Below the pieces are notes generated by a model that saw only the letters and a program-made list of their open reading frames with translations, had not been told where the DNA came from and did not search any database. The position numbers were made by a program, and so were the translations under genes. Source: Anaerocolumna sp. AGMB13020 (lineage in GTDB: Bacteria; Bacillota; Clostridia; Lachnospirales; Lachnospiraceae). From it: a stretch of 64,000 nucleotides of DNA. Below, one piece after another: positions 62,534 to 64,000 of the stretch. The DNA lies in NCBI RefSeq assembly GCF_033100115.1, contig NZ_CP136910.1:5224001-5288000 (forward strand), in the 5' to 3' direction. The first letter of the stretch is position 1; each line of letters begins with the position of its first letter.

Positions 62534-63859
62534 ATGAACATGTATGACCTTATTACAAAAAAGAAAAATGGACAGGCTTTGACCGAAGATGAGATTACTT
62601 TTATCGTAGATGGCTTTACAAAAGGTACAATTCCCGATTATCAGATGTCAGCCTTTTTAATGGCAGTATGCTTAAAAGGCATGAACAAGGAAGAGACCAT
62701 AGCTTTGACCATGGCTATGGCAGCCAGTGGAGATATGTTGGACCTTTCAGAAATTGAAGGGGTTAAGGTGGATAAACACAGTACCGGTGGAGTGGGAGAT
62801 AAGACTTCCATGGTGCTCTCTCCTATGGTGGCATCACTGGGGATTCCGGTTGCCAAGATGTCAGGCAGAGGGCTGGGGCATACAGGCGGTACCATTGACA
62901 AGCTGGAGAGCTTTGAAGGATTTTCAACGGCTATTCCAACGGAACAGTTTATCGCCAATGTCAACCGCATGAAGATGGCAATTGTAGGACAGACAGCGAA
63001 TCTTGCTCCGGCGGATAAGAAAATTTATGCTTTAAGAGATGTAACAGCCACAGTGGACAATATTTCATTAATAGCCAGCAGTATCATGAGTAAAAAAATT
63101 GCCTCCGGTGCAGATGTAATTGTACTGGATGTAAAGACAGGCAGTGGCGCATTTATGAAGACTTTGGATGAATCCATTGCATTAGCCCAGGCTATGGTGG
63201 AAATTGGTAACGGTGTTGGAAGAGAGACGTTCGCCGTAATTACAGATATGAATGAGCCCCTTGGAAATGCAGTGGGTAATTCCATTGAAGTAAAAGAAGC
63301 CATTGATACCTTAAATGGAAAAGGGCCAAAGGATCTTCTGGAAGTAAGCTTAACCCTTGGAAGCTATATGGTTTATGGTGCCGGGAAAGCTGCAACGGTA
63401 GAAGAGGCAAGAAAAGCCTTGGAAGCTACGATAACAGACCGTACAGCCTTGGATAAATTTGCGGAATTTGTACGTGCACAGGGTGGGGATGACAGTTCTG
63501 TATATGATACGGATAAATTCCCTAAAGCAACTATCATAGAAGAAGTTAAGGCTCTTACAGAGGGTTATGTTACCTCTATTATAACAGATGAGATCGGAAT
63601 GACTTCCCTTGTTTTAGGCGGTGGAAGAGAAACAAAGGATAGCGAAATTGATTTAGCAGTTGGAATTGAGATTGTTAAAAAAATCGGTGATAAGATCAAT
63701 AAAGGAGATACTCTTGCAGTGCTTTATGGCAATGTTCCTGCGAAGGTTGAGGCAGCAAGACAAAGGCTGCTTGGAGCTTATGTTATAGGTTCACAGCAGG
63801 TAGAGCCGGTGAAGTATATTTACGGTATTGTTACCAGAGACGGACTTAAATTGTTCTGA
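62534..63859 (+). CDS. pdp: Pyrimidine-nucleoside phosphorylase
   Basis: A 441-residue enzyme that phosphorolyses uridine, deoxyuridine and thymidine (salvage and catabolism). Motifs: the early MYDLITKKKNGQALTEDEIT, then KHSTGGVGDKTS (phosphate site), MSGRGLGHTGGTIDKLES and DVKTGSGAFMKTLDES. ATG 62534 has GGAGG eight bases upstream; the frame to 62477 lies in the leader hairpin region. In Firmicutes it often clusters with deoC or cdd; here an unknown gene follows 21 bases later. Confidence 0.95.
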   Translation: MNMYDLITKKKNGQALTEDEITFIVDGFTKGTIPDYQMSAFLMAVCLKGMNKEETIALTMAMAASGDMLDLSEIEGVKVDKHSTGGVGDKTSMVLSPMVASLGIPVAKMSGRGLGHTGGTIDKLESFEGFSTAIPTEQFIANVNRMKMAIVGQTANLAPADKKIYALRDVTATVDNISLIASSIMSKKIASGADVIVLDVKTGSGAFMKTLDESIALAQAMVEIGNGVGRETFAVITDMNEPLGNAVGNSIEVKEAIDTLNGKGPKDLLEVSLTLGSYMVYGAGKAATVEEARKALEATITDRTALDKFAEFVRAQGGDDSSVYDTDKFPKATIIEEVKALTEGYVTSIITDEIGMTSLVLGGGRETKDSEIDLAVGIEIVKKIGDKINKGDTLAVLYGNVPAKVEAARQRLLGAYVIGSQQVEPVKYIYGIVTRDGLKLF

Positions 63860-63880
63860 TAGATAAAAGGAGAGTCATAG

Positions 63881-64000
63881 ATGGAGGACAAAAGGGGACC
63901 CGCAGCCGGACAATTATTTTTGGATAAAGAGAAGAAACTCCTTCAGTTTATTCTGATTGCAACTAATCAGGATAACGGGAAAGAGATTGCGGTATATCAG
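63881..64000 (+). CDS. Start of an unidentified gene (cut by window end)
   Basis: An open frame starts at ATG 63881, with AAAGGAG eleven bases upstream, and runs 40 codons to the window end. The visible N-terminus (MEDKRGPAAGQLFLDKEKKL then LQFILIATNQDNGKE) is not recognisable to me. It lies 21 bases after pdp and is probably in the same operon. Confidence 0.6.
   Translation, partial: MEDKRGPAAGQLFLDKEKKLLQFILIATNQDNGKEIAVYQ

Noticed and set aside
1..64000. CRISPR arrays, tRNA/rRNA genes, transposases and phage genes.
   Set aside because: Looked for direct-repeat/spacer patterns, TTCGA-type tRNA arms and transposase or phage motifs; none was found. The tandem repeats noted lack unique spacers.

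Overview
The window is an AT-rich, densely packed chromosomal segment from a spore-forming, low-GC Clostridia, most likely a Lachnospiraceae member close to the Lachnoclostridium (Clostridium phytofermentans) group. This rests on the sporulation genes (yqfC, yqfD, spoIIM, a SpoVB-like flippase, a BofC-like protein), strong Shine-Dalgarno sites with frequent GTG/TTG starts, sigma-A promoters of TTGACA-17-TATAAT type, and the family content. No rRNA, tRNA, CRISPR array, transposase or prophage was seen.

Layout. 1-4 kb: 3' part of alaS, a long palindromic repeat, a membrane chemoreceptor, and rpsU (58 codons). 4-12.4 kb: a tandem structured repeat, then the conserved cluster yqfC-yqfD-phoH-HD protein-ybeY, a DUF3048 lipoprotein, a SpoVB/MATE flippase and a BofC-like protein. 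12.6-13.7 kb: a glycosyltransferase on the minus strand. 14-27.2 kb: a fucose-type sugar locus with a YesN/YesM-like two-component system, a sugar-binding lipoprotein, a two-domain ABC ATPase, two permeases, a convergent AraC regulator, L-fucose isomerase, a RhaB-type kinase and FucU. 27.3-33.2 kb: two small unknown proteins, a second palindromic repeat, leuS, a CheY-like regulator, an AraC/GyrI-like regulator and a flavodoxin.

33.4-40.3 kb: a uroporphyrinogen III/siroheme operon (hemA, precorrin-2 dehydrogenase, hemC, cobA-hemD fusion, hemB, hemL). No later haem genes are present, so the likely end products are sirohaem and corrinoids. 40.4-43.3 kb: two FAD oxidoreductases. 43.5-53.2 kb: housekeeping genes (proB, a DUF896 protein, fau, proA, a MazG-like protein, two overlapping small proteins, miaB, rny, proC, nudF). 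53.3-60.8 kb: spoIIM and an XerD-like recombinase, separated by a BlaI/BlaR-controlled ABC module whose permease carries an M1-peptidase-like domain. 61-64 kb: aroF on the minus strand, pdp, and the start of an unknown gene.

The least explained signals are structural. (1) A leader motif of about 105 nt with apparent pseudoknot topology and compensatory changes lies directly before the start codons of fucU and hemL, with a degenerate copy before hemC. (2) Two 210-bp palindromic elements in opposite orientation keep pairing although much of their arm sequence differs. (3) A tandem three-way-junction repeat lies between rpsU and yqfC. Protein oddities include a 7TM-HD-like protein with HE in place of HD and no extracellular domain, and an XerD-like recombinase with Gln in place of the HxxR histidine.
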